Below are positions 7,950-15,509 of a DNA stretch of 64,000 bases, in pieces. The stretch's first letter is position 1. Each line of letters starts with the position of its first letter. Below the pieces are notes generated by a model, which was given only the letters and a program-made list of their open reading frames with translations, was not told where the DNA came from and did not search any database. A program made the position numbers and the translations under genes. The stretch is from Halogeometricum rufum. GTDB taxonomy: Archaea; Halobacteriota; Halobacteria; Halobacteriales; Haloferacaceae. The stretch is from contig NZ_FOYT01000001.1 of assembly GCF_900112175.1 (NCBI RefSeq), positions 1,116,001-1,180,000 of the forward strand. Direction: 5' to 3'.

Positions 7950-8462
7950 TCAGTCCCGCTGCCCGCCGTCGGTCGCGACGCGCCCGACCGACGCGTCGGC
8001 CTCGTTCACGCCCTCCAGCGAACAGCCGTGATCGTGGACGATCTCCCAGACAGTCTCGTCGCTGTTCCCGCACTCCGCGCAGCGATATCCCACGACCTCG
8101 CTGTTGTGCGCTTCAGCAACTTCCCCCTCTCGGATGTCCCGAATCGACGAGAAGTAACTCATCGCGGGGTCCCCACTGGCCCCCGACACCAACACGAGAA
8201 ACTCGTGTTCGGGGCTGAGTTCGGGACTGTCGAGCCCTCGGTCCGCACCCGGCAGCGTCTCGTACAGCTCCCGGCCGTGCTCGCCGGCGAGGTCGCACGT
8301 CTCCTGGTGGACCAGCTGGCCCAGCGTCTCGTCGGCGTGGCCGCACTTGCGACAGCGGAACGCGAGCGTCTCGCCCTCGTGGATCCGCAGGCCGTCGACG
8401 TCAGTCGTCGCGATGAGCTCCTCGATGGCAACGCTCGGGAGGGGCCGACGCGCGACTTTCAT
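7950..8462 (-). CDS. Double C2HC zinc-finger protein (170 aa)
   Basis: Two copies of one module are visible: FRCRKCGHADETLGQLVHQE followed by TC, and YRCAECGNSDETVWEIVHDH followed by GC. Each presents C-x2-C then H and C ligands. The middle segment is acidic and carries no known domain. The ATG at 8462 overlaps the upstream stop (ATGA). It is the last gene of the leftward operon 9641-7950. The role is likely protein or nucleic-acid binding. Confidence 0.7.
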   Translation of the reverse strand: MKVARRPLPSVAIEELIATTDVDGLRIHEGETLAFRCRKCGHADETLGQLVHQETCDLAGEHGRELYETLPGADRGLDSPELSPEHEFLVLVSGASGDPAMSYFSSIRDIREGEVAEAHNSEVVGYRCAECGNSDETVWEIVHDHGCSLEGVNEADASVGRVATDGGQRD

Positions 8463-8830
8463 CCCAGCGTCACCTCACCTGACAGGCGCACCACCGCGCC
8501 CGACAGCTCCTCGACGCCACTCAGCGTCAGCTCCTCGCTCAGGTAGTCGTCGAGCGCTTCCAATCGAATAGTCCCGTCTCCGGTGGGCTCGAATCGAACC
8601 TCGTGGTCGACGCCGTCGCGCGTCGTGTAGGCGACTTCGAGGTCGCGCCGCTGACCACTTACGGCACGCAGCGCCGCGGCGGCCTGTTCCCACGCCTCCG
8701 CATGGGCTTCGTGTCGCTCAGCTCGCGAGAAGTCGACCGGTCCGCGACCGTCGTGTTCGGCGGTGACGATTTCGGCGTGCTCGCGTGCCTGGGCGTCGAA
8801 CGCCTCGGCGAGAGCAGTGAGATCGAGCAT
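8459..8830 (-). CDS. Hypothetical protein (123 aa)
   Basis: The N-terminal half is helical and His/Ala/Glu-rich (LTALAEAFDAQAREHAEIVT; HEAHAEAWEQAAAALRAVSG). The C-terminal half is beta-rich (VDHEVRFEPTGDGTIRLEAL). It sits between coupled genes in the 9641-7950 operon, starting one base after the upstream stop and overlapping the downstream start by 4 bases. No family is recognised. Confidence 0.6.
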   Translation of the reverse strand: MLDLTALAEAFDAQAREHAEIVTAEHDGRGPVDFSRAERHEAHAEAWEQAAAALRAVSGQRRDLEVAYTTRDGVDHEVRFEPTGDGTIRLEALDDYLSEELTLSGVEELSGAVVRLSGEVTLG

Positions 8831-9193
8831 CTACGCGTCCTCCCTTGCCGCGTCACTCCCATCGTCGGACGGGCCTTCTGGTGCGCCCCATCCCTCTCGG
8901 AATTCGGCGAGCCACTGCGCGACGTAGTAGTCGACCGCAGCAGCGAGCGGGGCGTCCGTCGCTGCGACCGCACGGAACAGACTCGCCCGCGTGTCTTCGT
9001 GGATGTCGGTGTCGCCGGCGAGGTCGCCCTCCAGCTCGGAAGCGAGCCAGCGCACCTCGGCCAAGCGCTGGTACACCTCGTCCTGCGACAGCATCTCGAA
9101 CTCGTAGTAGGTCATGTCGCCGGCGTCGACGCGATCGCGCTCGGGCTGGTACGGCTTCGAGCCCGCGTACTCGAGTTTGTGGGCGAACGTCAT
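8831..9193 (-). CDS. Hypothetical protein (120 aa)
   Basis: It begins MTFAHKLEYAGSKPYQPERD and is mostly helical and acidic (YEFEMLSQDEVYQRLAEVRW), ending in an Asp/Glu-rich tail. ATGA overlap with the 44-residue upstream gene supports the start. The layout resembles small DNA-binding or helicase-associated halovirus proteins, but no motif decides this. It is part of the 9641-7950 operon. Confidence 0.6.
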   Translation of the reverse strand: MTFAHKLEYAGSKPYQPERDRVDAGDMTYYEFEMLSQDEVYQRLAEVRWLASELEGDLAGDTDIHEDTRASLFRAVAATDAPLAAAVDYYVAQWLAEFREGWGAPEGPSDDGSDAAREDA

Positions 9194-9324
9194 GCCGTCA
9201 GCACCTCACGTTGTTCGAGGCCGCATTCGTCGCACTCGTAGAACTCGACTCGCGTCTCGGGGTACTCGGCGCCGTTATCGTCGACGAGGACGACGATACC
9301 GCCGCAGTTGCGACAGCGCTCCAT
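9190..9324 (-). CDS. 44-residue zinc-ribbon protein
   Basis: The short ORF MERCRNCGGIVVLVDDNGAE (then a strand and YECDECGLEQ) has two CxxC knuckles 26 residues apart, which is a complete minimal zinc ribbon. It is coupled on both sides: its ATG (9324) overlaps the upstream stop by one base and its stop overlaps the next ATG (ATGA). Such mini-ribbons are frequent in haloarchaeal viruses and chromosomes. The function is probably nucleic-acid binding. Confidence 0.7.
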   Translation of the reverse strand: MERCRNCGGIVVLVDDNGAEYPETRVEFYECDECGLEQREVLTA

Positions 9325-9641
9325 CAGTCCTCCCCCTCCACGCGCCGCAGGTCCACGTTTCCGGCCGGCCCGTCGCCGAGGAAGCGCTGCGTGCCCGGGA
9401 CTTCTCCAGTCAGCGGGTTGACGACGTCGGCGACGACGTACGTGGTCGCGTTCGCCCAGTCGCCTTCGAGTTCGGCGAGATGCTGGGTGATCGTGTCGCC
9501 GTCGCGGGTCCGGACGGTCCGGGCGCCGACGCGCTGGACGTCAAGCGGTTTCGTTCGGTCGCCGACGCGGACGCGGTCGCCCACGACGAGGTCCGCGACG
9601 GTGTCGATGCGTTCTTCTGCTCTGGATTTCGTAGTGTTCAT
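9324..9641 (-). CDS. Hypothetical beta-rich protein (105 aa)
   Basis: Start MNTTKSRAEERIDTVADLVV at 9641 is preferred over the GTG at 9662, because the conserved-looking core (VVGDRVRVGDRTKPLDVQRV; TYVVADVVNPLTGEVPG) starts well after it. The VGDRVRVG strand suggests a small SH3-like or KOW-like barrel. It is the first gene of the leftward operon, transcribed away from the GCATA operator array. Confidence 0.6.
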   Translation of the reverse strand: MNTTKSRAEERIDTVADLVVGDRVRVGDRTKPLDVQRVGARTVRTRDGDTITQHLAELEGDWANATTYVVADVVNPLTGEVPGTQRFLGDGPAGNVDLRRVEGED

Positions 9642-9734
9642 CGCTGGGTCCGGTCTCAGCACAGGTCACGTGTCTCAGCACGTGGCCGTCTTCTGCGACG
9701 GCGCCCTGTGCTTACCCAATAGTACGCCAGCCGA

Positions 9735-9806
9735 ATGCATAAATGTATGCATAGTATGCAACTTGTAATAGTGCATACTCTTATGCAGTTGAGCATACAA
9801 AGGCAT
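9735..9806. promoter_or_regulatory. GCATA/TATGC operator array between divergent operons
   Basis: Within 72 bp there are three perfect inverted repeats: ATGCATA-4-TATGCAT (9735-9752), the overlapping GCATAGTATGC (9749-9759) and TGCATA-4-TATGCA (9772-9787). Single half-sites follow at 9793-9798 and 9803-9806. The array sits between the divergent genes 9641 (minus) and 9820 (plus). The RHH protein encoded next door is the natural candidate binder. Confidence 0.7.
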
Positions 9807-9819
9807 GTGTAGAGGTACT

Positions 9820-9987
9820 ATGAATGCAGACATCGAATCGCCGGACATGTCGGATACCTCTATCCGCGTGTCGAACGAACTCGCCGACGAACTCTTCGAC
9901 CGGAAACGGCGAGGAGAGAGTTACGAGGACGTCATCTGGCGACTCATCGAACAGGCGGACGACACCGAGGAGGACGGTGATGCCTGA
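9820..9987 (+). CDS. Ribbon-helix-helix (antitoxin/CopG-like) protein
   Basis: The core TSIRVSNELADELFDRKRRG then ESYEDVIWRLIEQ is a classic RHH strand plus two helices, as in haloarchaeal DUF7557/VapB-like proteins. An alternative start is the Met at 9847, just before the strand. It overlaps the HNH gene by 8 bases. RHH dimers bind palindromic half-sites as arrays, matching the GCATA repeats immediately upstream, so autoregulation is likely. No toxin of a known family is adjacent unless the HNH protein plays that part. Confidence 0.75.
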   Translation: MNADIESPDMSDTSIRVSNELADELFDRKRRGESYEDVIWRLIEQADDTEEDGDA

Positions 9988-10420
9988 GACAGGATACCGC
10001 GAAAAGTGCCTTCGGGAGAAGGGCGAAGAGTGCGCAGATTGCGGGGCGACTGAGGACATCCATGTTCACCACAAAGACCGGGATAGATCGAACGACGATC
10101 TCGACAACCTCATCCCACTCTGCAAAGAGTGCCACGACGGGCGGCACTACGGAGAACGTGCTGAACGGATGTCTGGTCCACAGAATGTGCGCAACCGGAG
10201 AGCACCGAAGCGAGCCGAGGACAAGACAATCGAAGAGGCTGTACTAGACCTACTCCGTGAAGGGCGCGTCACCGCGCCGTACGCTGCCGATGAGACGGGG
10301 TACAGTCTACAGTACGTTCGCGACGTCCTCGGACGACTTGTCGAACACGGCCACGCACGCAAGGTCTACCAAGGACTCTACGAGTTCGTCGACGACCCAA
10401 GAGAGGAGGAGGATGACTAA
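9980..10420 (+). CDS. HNH endonuclease with C-terminal winged helix
   Basis: The 146-residue protein has a zinc-stabilised HNH motif: C18/C21 (CADC), HVHH at 28-31 for the catalytic His, N43 in LDNLIPLCKECH, and C48/C51/H52. The second half is a wHTH (KTIEEAVLDLLREGRVTAPY; YVRDVLGRLVEHGHARKVYQ). ATG 9980 is inside the RHH gene end, so the two are translationally coupled. It could be a homing-type or defence nuclease, or a packaging-associated HNH as in many tailed viruses, though it lies far from the terminase. Confidence 0.8.
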   Translation: MPETGYREKCLREKGEECADCGATEDIHVHHKDRDRSNDDLDNLIPLCKECHDGRHYGERAERMSGPQNVRNRRAPKRAEDKTIEEAVLDLLREGRVTAPYAADETGYSLQYVRDVLGRLVEHGHARKVYQGLYEFVDDPREEEDD

Positions 10421-10572
10421 CAATCTCAACTGGCCGCCGAACTTCGAGCGGACACCCGAGGGGGAGCGCACACGGAACAATCCTACGACGTCTCCCTCTG
10501 AAGGCGTTCTCGAATCTCGAAAACGAACCCGACCGCCTCAACGTCGACGACTATCACTACAGCAATGATTGA
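10413..10572 (+). pseudogene. Frameshifted remnant of a halovirus NLNWPPNFERTP-type protein
   Basis: Frame 1 gives MTNNLNWPPNFERTPEGERT, a start seen in haloarchaeal/haloviral J-domain-like proteins. The sequence then makes sense only by changing frame twice: EQSYDVSL in one frame, then KAFSNLENEPDRLNVDDYHY in another, before a stop at 10570-10572. The family proteins are usually well over 100 residues. This copy is therefore truncated and broken. It overlaps the HNH gene end by 8 bases. Confidence 0.6.
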
Positions 10573-10846
10573 GGTTGACTCGCCACTCTCAGGGACCACG
10601 GCTCTCAACCGGGGGGGTTGAGCGGTTACTCCCGACCACGGATTCGCCGGATCGCGGTCACAAAGCTGTTGACTGGTCCTCGGGGGGGCGAGTTCGACAT
10701 CTCCATACCCCAGTCGGACCCCTTATGCGACTTCTCTTCGCCACAGTCACTCGAGGTCATTTCAGGTGTACCTACAATCGGGTGCGTGTTGAATACTTCG
10801 ATTTGTATGACATGTATAACTTATAGAATGAGAGAATGTCGGGGTT
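10573..10846. other. Gene-less spacer
   Basis: I see no supported gene here. Both 80-odd-residue plus-strand readings have non-haloarchaeal composition. The stretch holds G-runs (CGGGGGGG at about 10610 and 10683) and becomes AT-rich towards 10800-10835. It may be decayed downstream sequence of the broken gene at 10413. Confidence 0.4.
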
Positions 10847-11479
10847 TCACCGAGAATCCGGCTTCAGAGTGTTGAATATGCCATCTGAAGAGTACACCAT
10901 CCCGCCTAAGACAGCAGCGAGGAACCCTTCAGCTGCAAGCATTCCATAGGAAATTCCAGCGCCTCGGATTTGAATTGCACCAACGACGATTCCTCCAGCA
11001 AAGAAAACAATACCAGCAATTGCGATCGCCATTGCCCACGTAATTGCGTAGGAGTTGAACTGGTGAACCTTCTGGTTATGGGTAACCCAGTCACAGTATT
11101 CCGCATGTAGTTTCTCGTAGAAACCTTTGTACGTTTTATCGCTGTTTCCGTCCGCTTCAACTCTTGAGAGGTCAATCCCCATCTCAAACGAGGAAGATGT
11201 ATAGGCCATCGCAGCTACAACTGATGATCCAAGTAGCGCCAAAGCACCAAGAGCGGTGTGGGCGTTCAGGAAATGGGAGGTAGCAATCGCGTCTGTCCGA
11301 ATCGACAAGGAAAGGGCACTACTGAGAATACCAAGAACGAGCAGATTCAGACGGAAAATTCCTACTGCCTTCTGGTCTTCTCGATGGATCTTTTCTATTT
11401 GTTGGTCCATCGTGTGACGCGCCTCCCGGCAGGCAGCTTCAAGTTTCAACTGCGCTTCGTCCCCTCCATTCCCGGACAT
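10847..11479 (-). CDS. Four-helix membrane protein (210 aa), unknown function
   Basis: The N-terminal helix is charged (EAQLKLEAACREARHTMDQQ, EKIHREDQKAVGIFRL). Hydrophobic segments follow at about residues 40-60, 76-98, 145-172 and 178-198, with a soluble loop between TM2 and TM3 (LSRVEADGNSDKTYKGFYEK). The layout, helical N-terminus plus two TM hairpins, resembles membrane effectors of the SLATT/Pycsar type in outline only; no diagnostic motif is present. Base composition is more AT-rich than the virion genes, suggesting an acquired accessory gene. Confidence 0.7.
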   Translation of the reverse strand: MSGNGGDEAQLKLEAACREARHTMDQQIEKIHREDQKAVGIFRLNLLVLGILSSALSLSIRTDAIATSHFLNAHTALGALALLGSSVVAAMAYTSSSFEMGIDLSRVEADGNSDKTYKGFYEKLHAEYCDWVTHNQKVHQFNSYAITWAMAIAIAGIVFFAGGIVVGAIQIRGAGISYGMLAAEGFLAAVLGGMVYSSDGIFNTLKPDSR

Positions 11480-11579
11480 ACATGAGGGAATTCCGTGGGC
11501 GGACTATAGTGTTATGGAATTATCATTAGATTCGAACAGGTAGGTTATCAAATTAGCTGTTACCGCTCCACGCCGTAGT

Positions 11580-11912
11580 CTATGTCTCCTCATCACCGAG
11601 GTCGCAGGCCCACCGGTAATGGGGATGGACCCAATCGGACTCATGAATATGCGCGTCAATCCACGATGCCGGATCGCTGATTTGCCGCCACAACACCTCA
11701 CTCTCCTCAAGATAGACACCGTGCTTGTCGAACGGGGTTGATTCCAGCGTTCGAGATGCGGTATTGAACAACACGGCCCGCTCACACTCGTCTACGAGCG
11801 CGACGAGTCGCGAGCCCTGGTGCGTTCCTCGATGGGTTTCACTGAGCTTCGAGTAGAGATCGGTGTAGAGTTCGGTCCGGTCCGTAGTCGGCAGCTGCTA
11901 GTCGATCGCCAT
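11580..11912 (-). pseudogene. Hypothetical gene interrupted by an amber codon at position 5
   Basis: Reading from ATG 11912 gives M-A-I-D-TAG-Q-L-P-T-T-D-R, then 105 uninterrupted residues (TELYTDLYSKLSETHRGTHQ ... HPHYRWACDLGDEET) with normal haloarchaeal composition. The TAG is at 11900-11898, immediately before CAG. No in-frame ATG, GTG or TTG follows until GTG 11774. Coding character upstream of that GTG shows the frame was once intact to 11912. Either the gene is dead, it makes the 64-residue tail, or the stop is read through. No family is recognised. Confidence 0.6.
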
Positions 11913-11954
11913 ATCGGTGGATCGGACGGGGACCTAAAGACGCTCAGCCATGGG

Positions 11955-11987
11955 TGCGGAGTGAAAGTGGACAAATCGGTGAAACTA
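11955..11987 (-). promoter_or_regulatory. Shared upstream promoter motif, copy 2
   Basis: TGCGGAGTGAAAGTG (11955-11969) and AATCGGTGAAACTA (11974-11987) match the block upstream of the 4256 gene at nearly every position with the same spacing. On the minus strand it lies about 45-75 bases before ATG 11912. Confidence 0.5.
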
Positions 11988-12011
11988 GATGGGATACACT
12001 CAGCCAAATGC

Positions 12012-12278
12012 CTATCGTCCCTGTTTCTCAAACTTGTGGAGCGATTCCGTGATAAAGCTGGAAATCCCAACACAAGCAACGACGAACAACTGTAGATTTT
12101 CGACCCGTTCAAGCATGAACTGGCGGGTGAGGTAGTAGAACGGCTCCCCTTTCGAGATATACGATTGCTGCAGCGCGACGCTGAAGAACTGAACAACGAA
12201 TACGGCTATTATTCCGACGGTGATGAGTAGAATAAGATGAGCGATTAGACGGCTGCCGATGGGCCCCTTTTGAACCAT
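12012..12278 (-). CDS. Small two-helix membrane protein (88 aa)
   Basis: Hydrophobic segments at about residues 12-38 (LIAHLILLITVGIIAVFVVQ) and 62-76 (LFVVACVGISSFI) flank a polar loop with LTRQFMLERVENL. No domain is recognised. The gene is AT-richer than the virion block and is one of several small membrane proteins in the accessory region. Confidence 0.55.
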   Translation of the reverse strand: MVQKGPIGSRLIAHLILLITVGIIAVFVVQFFSVALQQSYISKGEPFYYLTRQFMLERVENLQLFVVACVGISSFITESLHKFEKQGR

Positions 12279-12358
12279 GACCTTCGGTTTCAGTCCGGGG
12301 TTCTAAAAGCCGATGCTGAATACTTTTGCTACTACCTGCTTAAACTGAAACTGAATCT

Positions 12359-12368
12359 ACTTTCACTC
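12359..12368 (+). promoter_or_regulatory. Shared motif ACTTTCACTC, copy 3
   Basis: ACTTTCACTC, preceded by CTGAATCT and followed by TCCTTGGCGG, sits about 45-55 bases upstream of ATG 12412. It is the same core, in gene orientation, as the blocks at 4303 and 11955. Confidence 0.4.
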
Positions 12369-12411
12369 TCCTTGGCGGACCTATTCGTTCTCGCCGTCCA
12401 ACACGACCAGC

Positions 12412-12669
12412 ATGGGCAAGACGAACCCAACGGTACGCGACAAGATACAGGCGTACGAAGACTCGCTCACGAACTTCAGACGCGCGATGCCGGTCGAAAC
12501 CCAGCAGTATTTCGACGCGGTGTTCGACCGGATCCACGGGTACGGCGCGCCACTCGGTGCTGCGAACCCCATCCAACCGAAAACGGAGATGTTACTCGCT
12601 GCTGTGATCGACCAGGAGCGAGAGATCCAGCGCCTCCAGGAACGGGTCGAAGAACTGGAAAGCGAGTAG
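12412..12669 (+). CDS. DUF8156-like coiled-coil protein (85 aa)
   Basis: The N-terminus MGKTNPTVRDKIQAYEDSLT and the C-terminal coiled coil (AAVIDQEREIQRLQERVEEL) match the pattern of a small conserved haloarchaeal family (start MGRTNPTYRD, end in a Leu/Glu coiled coil). These proteins occur widely in haloarchaeal chromosomes and elements; the function is unknown. It stands alone on the plus strand, with its own promoter motif, between minus-strand membrane genes. Confidence 0.7.
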   Translation: MGKTNPTVRDKIQAYEDSLTNFRRAMPVETQQYFDAVFDRIHGYGAPLGAANPIQPKTEMLLAAVIDQEREIQRLQERVEELESE

Positions 12670-12681
12670 CTGAAGAGCTGG

Positions 12682-12978
12682 CTAAAATACACCGTTTAAT
12701 ACACCGAATATAGTGGACACAAACATAAGTAGCCATTTGAATATCGCCCATAGCCTTCTCAACGCCGTCCGCAGCCATTTATTTGGCAAATATATTTGGG
12801 TGGCGAGACTATAGAAAATCCCAATAGACCAGATTCCTGCTTGTTCGAGCCGCGAAATCTCTGTATCCAGCATAATAGCCAGCATCAGATACACAATAGA
12901 AGAACCGATTAAAAGTTCAGAAATCCATTCTATATCTATTTCTGCGAGCGTTTTGAGCGTCAACTTCGCGTTTACCAT
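12682..12978 (-). CDS. Small membrane protein (98 aa)
   Basis: Hydrophobic segments at about residues 22-40 (LLIGSSIVYLMLAIM), 48-60 and 78-96 (LWAIFKWLLMFVSTIFGVLN). A TATTTATATTTG box lies about 30 bases upstream of the ATG, giving a near-leaderless transcript. AT-rich; no family recognised. Confidence 0.55.
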   Translation of the reverse strand: MVNAKLTLKTLAEIDIEWISELLIGSSIVYLMLAIMLDTEISRLEQAGIWSIGIFYSLATQIYLPNKWLRTALRRLWAIFKWLLMFVSTIFGVLNGVF

Positions 12979-13072
12979 ACTAGCTATTCGAGATTCAAAT
13001 ATAAATACCCACTAGACAGATCAACTGTGTTGCCACTGATGGCGATACGTACACAAACTCCAGAACGCCGCC

Positions 13073-15076
13073 CTATTCCTGCAACACGTCGTCGCCCAAC
13101 ACCACTCTCGCGCCGGAAGGCCACCGCGACTCGGCGATCTCGCCGCGAATCTCGAACTCGGGGTCCCACCAGGTCTGCATGTACGCGACGATCCAGCCGT
13201 CGGGATACGCCGTCGCACTCCCGGGCGCGTCGACGACGTCGCCCTCAACGCGAAAGTGGAACGCGACCGACGACTCCTCGGTCGGCCCCTCTACGCGAAG
13301 CGTCCGCGTGTCTGACTCACTCCGTCTACTCTCGTCGTCCTCTCGCTCACTGGGCGGCGTCCAGCCCGTACTCGGGTCGATGCGCACACGGCCGTCCACC
13401 CCATCGCCCTCGACGAAAAACGCCGCCAACTCAGCTCCCTCCGAGACGTCCAGTCGGAGCGGGCCCTGGAACTCGAACTCGTCGACGCCGCGTTCGGGCC
13501 CGACGCGATCGGCGACGCGACCGTCCACGACAGTCCCCTCCGCAGCGGGCGTGCCGCGGATCTCCGCAGCGGCGGCGACGTAGCGACACACGCCACCACC
13601 GAGGGATTTCACGACGAGGCGATACGGGAGCGGGTCGTCCGATCCACCGCTCGGTGCCTCCCCGTCGTCCCCACCGGTCTCCCCGTCACTCTCGTCCCCA
13701 CCGGTCTCCCCGTCACTCTCGTCTCCACCGGTACCTGACTCTGGTCTGTCCGCCGTTCTCTCACGCTCGGACGGCAGGACATCGGGCTCGGTCGGCCGTT
13801 CCAACGCAGGTCCCCCATCGTCACCTTCACGATCGGTCTCACCGTCGACGGCGACGGTCGTCGCCTCGAGGCGCGTCCCTGGTGAGCCCGACAGCTGAAT
13901 CCCGTCGCCACCACCCGAGAGATGCGACCCCTCGATTCGAGAGTTCGGCCGCCCCTCGAGCGTGACGGCGCCACGGCCCCACGCCGCGCCCGAGACGTGG
14001 ACGCCGTCCAGCTGCATCGCGAGCGGCTCGCCTGCCTCGCCGGTCGGCTTCGTCGCTAGTACTGGAACCGCGCGCCCGTCGTCGACCTGGAGGCGGACAT
14101 CGCGAAGGATCGCCCCGCCCGTATCGAAGTTGACGTGCACACCGGAGATCGCCTTGTCGCTGTTCCTGATGAGAACGTCGCAGTCCTCGATGACGGGCCC
14201 CGCGAAGCGCTTGTCGTTCGTCTGCGCCCAGATCGCGCGGTTCAGCTGGATCGGCTCACCGTCGTCGTACGTACTCTCGACTTTCTGGTTGCGGGAGTCC
14301 CACGCTTCGGTATCCATCACGACCGTGCAGCCGCGAATCGTCGTCGAGCGCCCGGCACCGCGAATCGCCGTGTGGACGACGTTCTCGAAGTACGAATCCT
14401 CGATCAGATAGCTCCCGTCGCCCTTCCCGGTGTAGATGCCCGACTCCGAGCCGTTGTGAATCTCGATGTTCCGGAGGATCATGTGGCCCTGGTGCCCGCG
14501 CCCCGACCAGATGTCGAGCGTCGAGTCGGGATAGCGCCGGAACGCCGTGGGGCCAGTCCGGTAAAGCCCGTCGACGATGGCGACGCCAGCCGGATCCGTC
14601 ACGTTCGCGGCGAACAGCTGGGGCCCAGAGGGCGTCCAGCCGGTGTAGTCGACGTTCTCGACGAGGACGTCTCGCTTGATGCGGCCGCCCATCCCGACCG
14701 ACGTCTCGTAGTCGTCGCGACGGTCGATAGTGAAGTTCTGGAGCAGGGCCGATTCGGGCACCCCGAACTTCAGCCACCGCATCGACGTCCCCGTGGGTGG
14801 CCGAAAGACAACGTCCTCACGGGCGTCCGCGAGGCCGACGATCCCGCAGTGACTCCTGAGGACGGACGGCGAGGTGATCTTGTACGTCCCGGCGGGGAAT
14901 TCGACGAGCGTCCCGGCATCGAACGCCTGCTGTAGTGCCGCGTCGATCGGCGCGCCCCAGTCGGGATCCATCCCGAGGTCACGAACGGCGTGTCTGGTCC
15001 GCTCGAACGAGAGGCGGTCGCGAAGCTGCTGTTTCTCGCGCTGGGCGTGCTCGGGGTGGTACTCGACAGAGGTCAT
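13073..15076 (-). CDS. Tailspike-like right-handed beta-helix protein
   Basis: The 667 residues open with a helical attachment segment, then a pectate-lyase-like start (FDAGTLVEFPAGTYKITSPS) and a long parallel beta-helix (about 60-410) with ladder repeats such as HMILRNIEIHNGSESGIYTG and YLIEDSYFENVVHTAIRGAG. A Gly/Asp/Glu linker (about 440-470, GGDESDGET repeats) leads to two beta-sandwich-like C-terminal domains (about 480-665). The role is probably host-surface glycan binding or cleavage at the virion tail. It is the last gene of the virion operon and is coupled (ATGA) to the upstream wHTH gene. Confidence 0.8.
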   Translation of the reverse strand: MTSVEYHPEHAQREKQQLRDRLSFERTRHAVRDLGMDPDWGAPIDAALQQAFDAGTLVEFPAGTYKITSPSVLRSHCGIVGLADAREDVVFRPPTGTSMRWLKFGVPESALLQNFTIDRRDDYETSVGMGGRIKRDVLVENVDYTGWTPSGPQLFAANVTDPAGVAIVDGLYRTGPTAFRRYPDSTLDIWSGRGHQGHMILRNIEIHNGSESGIYTGKGDGSYLIEDSYFENVVHTAIRGAGRSTTIRGCTVVMDTEAWDSRNQKVESTYDDGEPIQLNRAIWAQTNDKRFAGPVIEDCDVLIRNSDKAISGVHVNFDTGGAILRDVRLQVDDGRAVPVLATKPTGEAGEPLAMQLDGVHVSGAAWGRGAVTLEGRPNSRIEGSHLSGGGDGIQLSGSPGTRLEATTVAVDGETDREGDDGGPALERPTEPDVLPSERERTADRPESGTGGDESDGETGGDESDGETGGDDGEAPSGGSDDPLPYRLVVKSLGGGVCRYVAAAAEIRGTPAAEGTVVDGRVADRVGPERGVDEFEFQGPLRLDVSEGAELAAFFVEGDGVDGRVRIDPSTGWTPPSEREDDESRRSESDTRTLRVEGPTEESSVAFHFRVEGDVVDAPGSATAYPDGWIVAYMQTWWDPEFEIRGEIAESRWPSGARVVLGDDVLQE

Positions 15077-15384
15077 GGATTAGTCGGACGGTCGCAGAGC
15101 GGGTCGATGAGGTCATTCTCGACGGCGCGGTCATAGGCGGCGCGGCCGCTATCGGTCAGGGCGTACAGCCGACCGCGATGTCGCTCCTCGTCGACGAGAA
15201 GTTCGGCGAGTCCGGCGTCGGCGAGCTGGCGAACGGCGCGGGAGGCCGAGGAGGTAGTCGTATCGGTCCGGTCGCCGAGGTCGCCTGGTGTCCCCGGACG
15301 GTCGGCGAGGGCGCGACAGACGGCGACTCGGTGCGTCGAGGCGATGAGGCAGCCGACGTGGTCCCAAGTCTGGTCGGAAGGCAT
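15073..15384 (-). CDS. Winged-helix (ArsR/MarR-like) protein
   Basis: Start MPSDQTWDHVGCLIASTHRV at 15384 gives 103 residues with a wHTH: HRVAVCRALADRPGTPGDLG, TTTSSASRAVRQLADAGLAE, and a wing GRLYALTDSGRAAYDRA. It matches haloarchaeal ArsR-like regulators. It is coupled to the tailspike gene, hinting that it controls late or host-range genes, which is inference. Confidence 0.75.
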   Translation of the reverse strand: MPSDQTWDHVGCLIASTHRVAVCRALADRPGTPGDLGDRTDTTTSSASRAVRQLADAGLAELLVDEERHRGRLYALTDSGRAAYDRAVENDLIDPLCDRPTNP

Positions 15385-15509
15385 GATTATCGGTCGGCCG
15401 CGAACCGTCACCTGAAACGACTAACAGAGACTGCCGCCAAAACCGATTCAGAAAACGTCTCAGATAAGGTCCAGGTACAACTTGCGGACTGAACTTCGCA
15501 AGCCCGCTC

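Noticed and set aside
10569-10875. Plus-strand readings of 85 residues each
   Set aside because: The composition is Arg/Ser/Pro-rich or Cys-rich without haloarchaeal acidity, and the two overlap in different frames; not called as genes.
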